From the NCBI RefSeq assembly GCF_001645125.1, contig NZ_LXKA01000382.1, positions 62,001 through 126,000 on the forward strand: a stretch of 64,000 nt of DNA, given 5' to 3'. The notes below the pieces were generated by a model. The model was not told where the DNA came from. It did no database searches and saw only the letters and a program-made list of their open reading frames with translations. How positions within the stretch are numbered: the stretch's first letter is position 1; each line of letters opens with the position of its first letter. Source of the DNA: Paraburkholderia ginsengiterrae. GTDB taxonomy: Bacteria; Pseudomonadota; Gammaproteobacteria; Burkholderiales; Burkholderiaceae. The translations under genes and the position numbers were made by a program. Below, piece by piece: positions 63,792-64,000 of the stretch.

Positions 63792-64000
63792 ATGTCCGAT
63801 GCCGCCCCGCGTGCTTCGCGCCTCGGCCCGTTGTTCTCCTTATCACCCTTTCTGCGCCGTTACGCCGGCCGCTGGGCACTCGCTTTCCTCGCGCTGGTGA
63901 CGTCGGCGGGGGCGACCCTGACTTTGCCGGTGGCGTTCAGATACCTGATCGACCGCGGTTTCGCCGCCGGCAGCCGGGCGCATATCGATCGCTATTTTCT
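63792..64000 (+). CDS. ABC exporter, N-terminal fragment (cut by window edge)
   Basis: The first 69 residues of a protein that continues beyond the window. After a short leader (SDAAPRASRLGPLFSLSPFLRRYAGRW) comes the first transmembrane helix ALAFLALVTSAGATLTLPVAF and the FRYLIDRGFAAG loop, which match the start of MsbA-like permease-ATPase exporters. GGAA precedes the ATG by six bases. The nucleotide-binding domain is not in view, so substrate and full length are unknown. Confidence 0.75.
   Translation, partial: MSDAAPRASRLGPLFSLSPFLRRYAGRWALAFLALVTSAGATLTLPVAFRYLIDRGFAAGSRAHIDRYF

Overview
The window looks like a chromosomal (or chromid) segment of a beta-proteobacterium of the Burkholderia sensu lato group, most likely Paraburkholderia or a close relative. 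The signs are GC-rich coding sequence, a Burkholderia-type porin, small DUF4148-like exported proteins, a DUF3563 mini-protein, many LysR/TetR/PadR/AraC regulators beside single metabolic operons, and a persulfide dioxygenase-rhodanese fusion of the type studied in Paraburkholderia phytofirmans. I see no rRNA, tRNA, CRISPR array, intact insertion sequence or prophage. It is an accessory catabolic and transport region rather than housekeeping core.

Layout. 1-5 kb: a translationally coupled flavin monooxygenase / NIPSNAP / semialdehyde dehydrogenase operon, then a porin and a BON lipoprotein. 5-13 kb: small exported and membrane proteins (two DUF4148-like, DUF2628-like, DUF3563), a saccharopine-dehydrogenase-like protein, a cupin, a LysR regulator and an MFS exporter, with looser intergenic DNA. 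13-19.5 kb: a divergent cluster of creatininase and NCS1 permease facing azoreductase-like flavoprotein, amidase and DUF1989 protein, followed by a GcvA-type LysR gene; this is the most interesting candidate system. 19.5-28 kb: LysR, exported DUF1579-like protein, orphan solute-binding protein, O-methyltransferase, Tat-exported amidase, RlpA lipoprotein pair, and a REP-type transposase homologue that has lost its HUH motif. 27.7-31.3 kb: amino-acid ABC binding protein and permease without ATPase, and a TadG/TadE pair.

32-38 kb: LysR/MFS divergent pair and an AraC regulator divergent from a two-subunit Mo-hydroxylase (IorA/IorB type). 39.5-44.5 kb: complete sugar ABC transporter plus L-fuconate dehydratase, with all five active-site residues I checked at the expected positions. 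44.6-48 kb: SulP transporter and DUF2252 protein. 48-55 kb: PadR/flavin monooxygenase, TetR/metallo-beta-lactamase divergent pair with tandem operators, cupin, an orphan NitT/TauT-type ATPase and an MbfA-like ferritin/VIT1 iron transporter. 55.5-64 kb: exported creatininase-family protein with a beta-propeller protein, a HAD-hydrolase fragment next to an orphan ParA, 1-Cys peroxiredoxin, persulfide dioxygenase-rhodanese, DHA2 drug exporter with divergent HTH regulator, and the start of an ABC exporter cut by the window edge.

Working together: the creatininase cluster can be read as a guanidino-compound route (uptake, ring opening, deimination, ureido hydrolysis). The 39-44 kb operon reads as L-fucose/L-fuconate uptake and catabolism. 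The 59-61 kb genes serve peroxide and persulfide handling. Most other genes are one-operon/one-regulator units.
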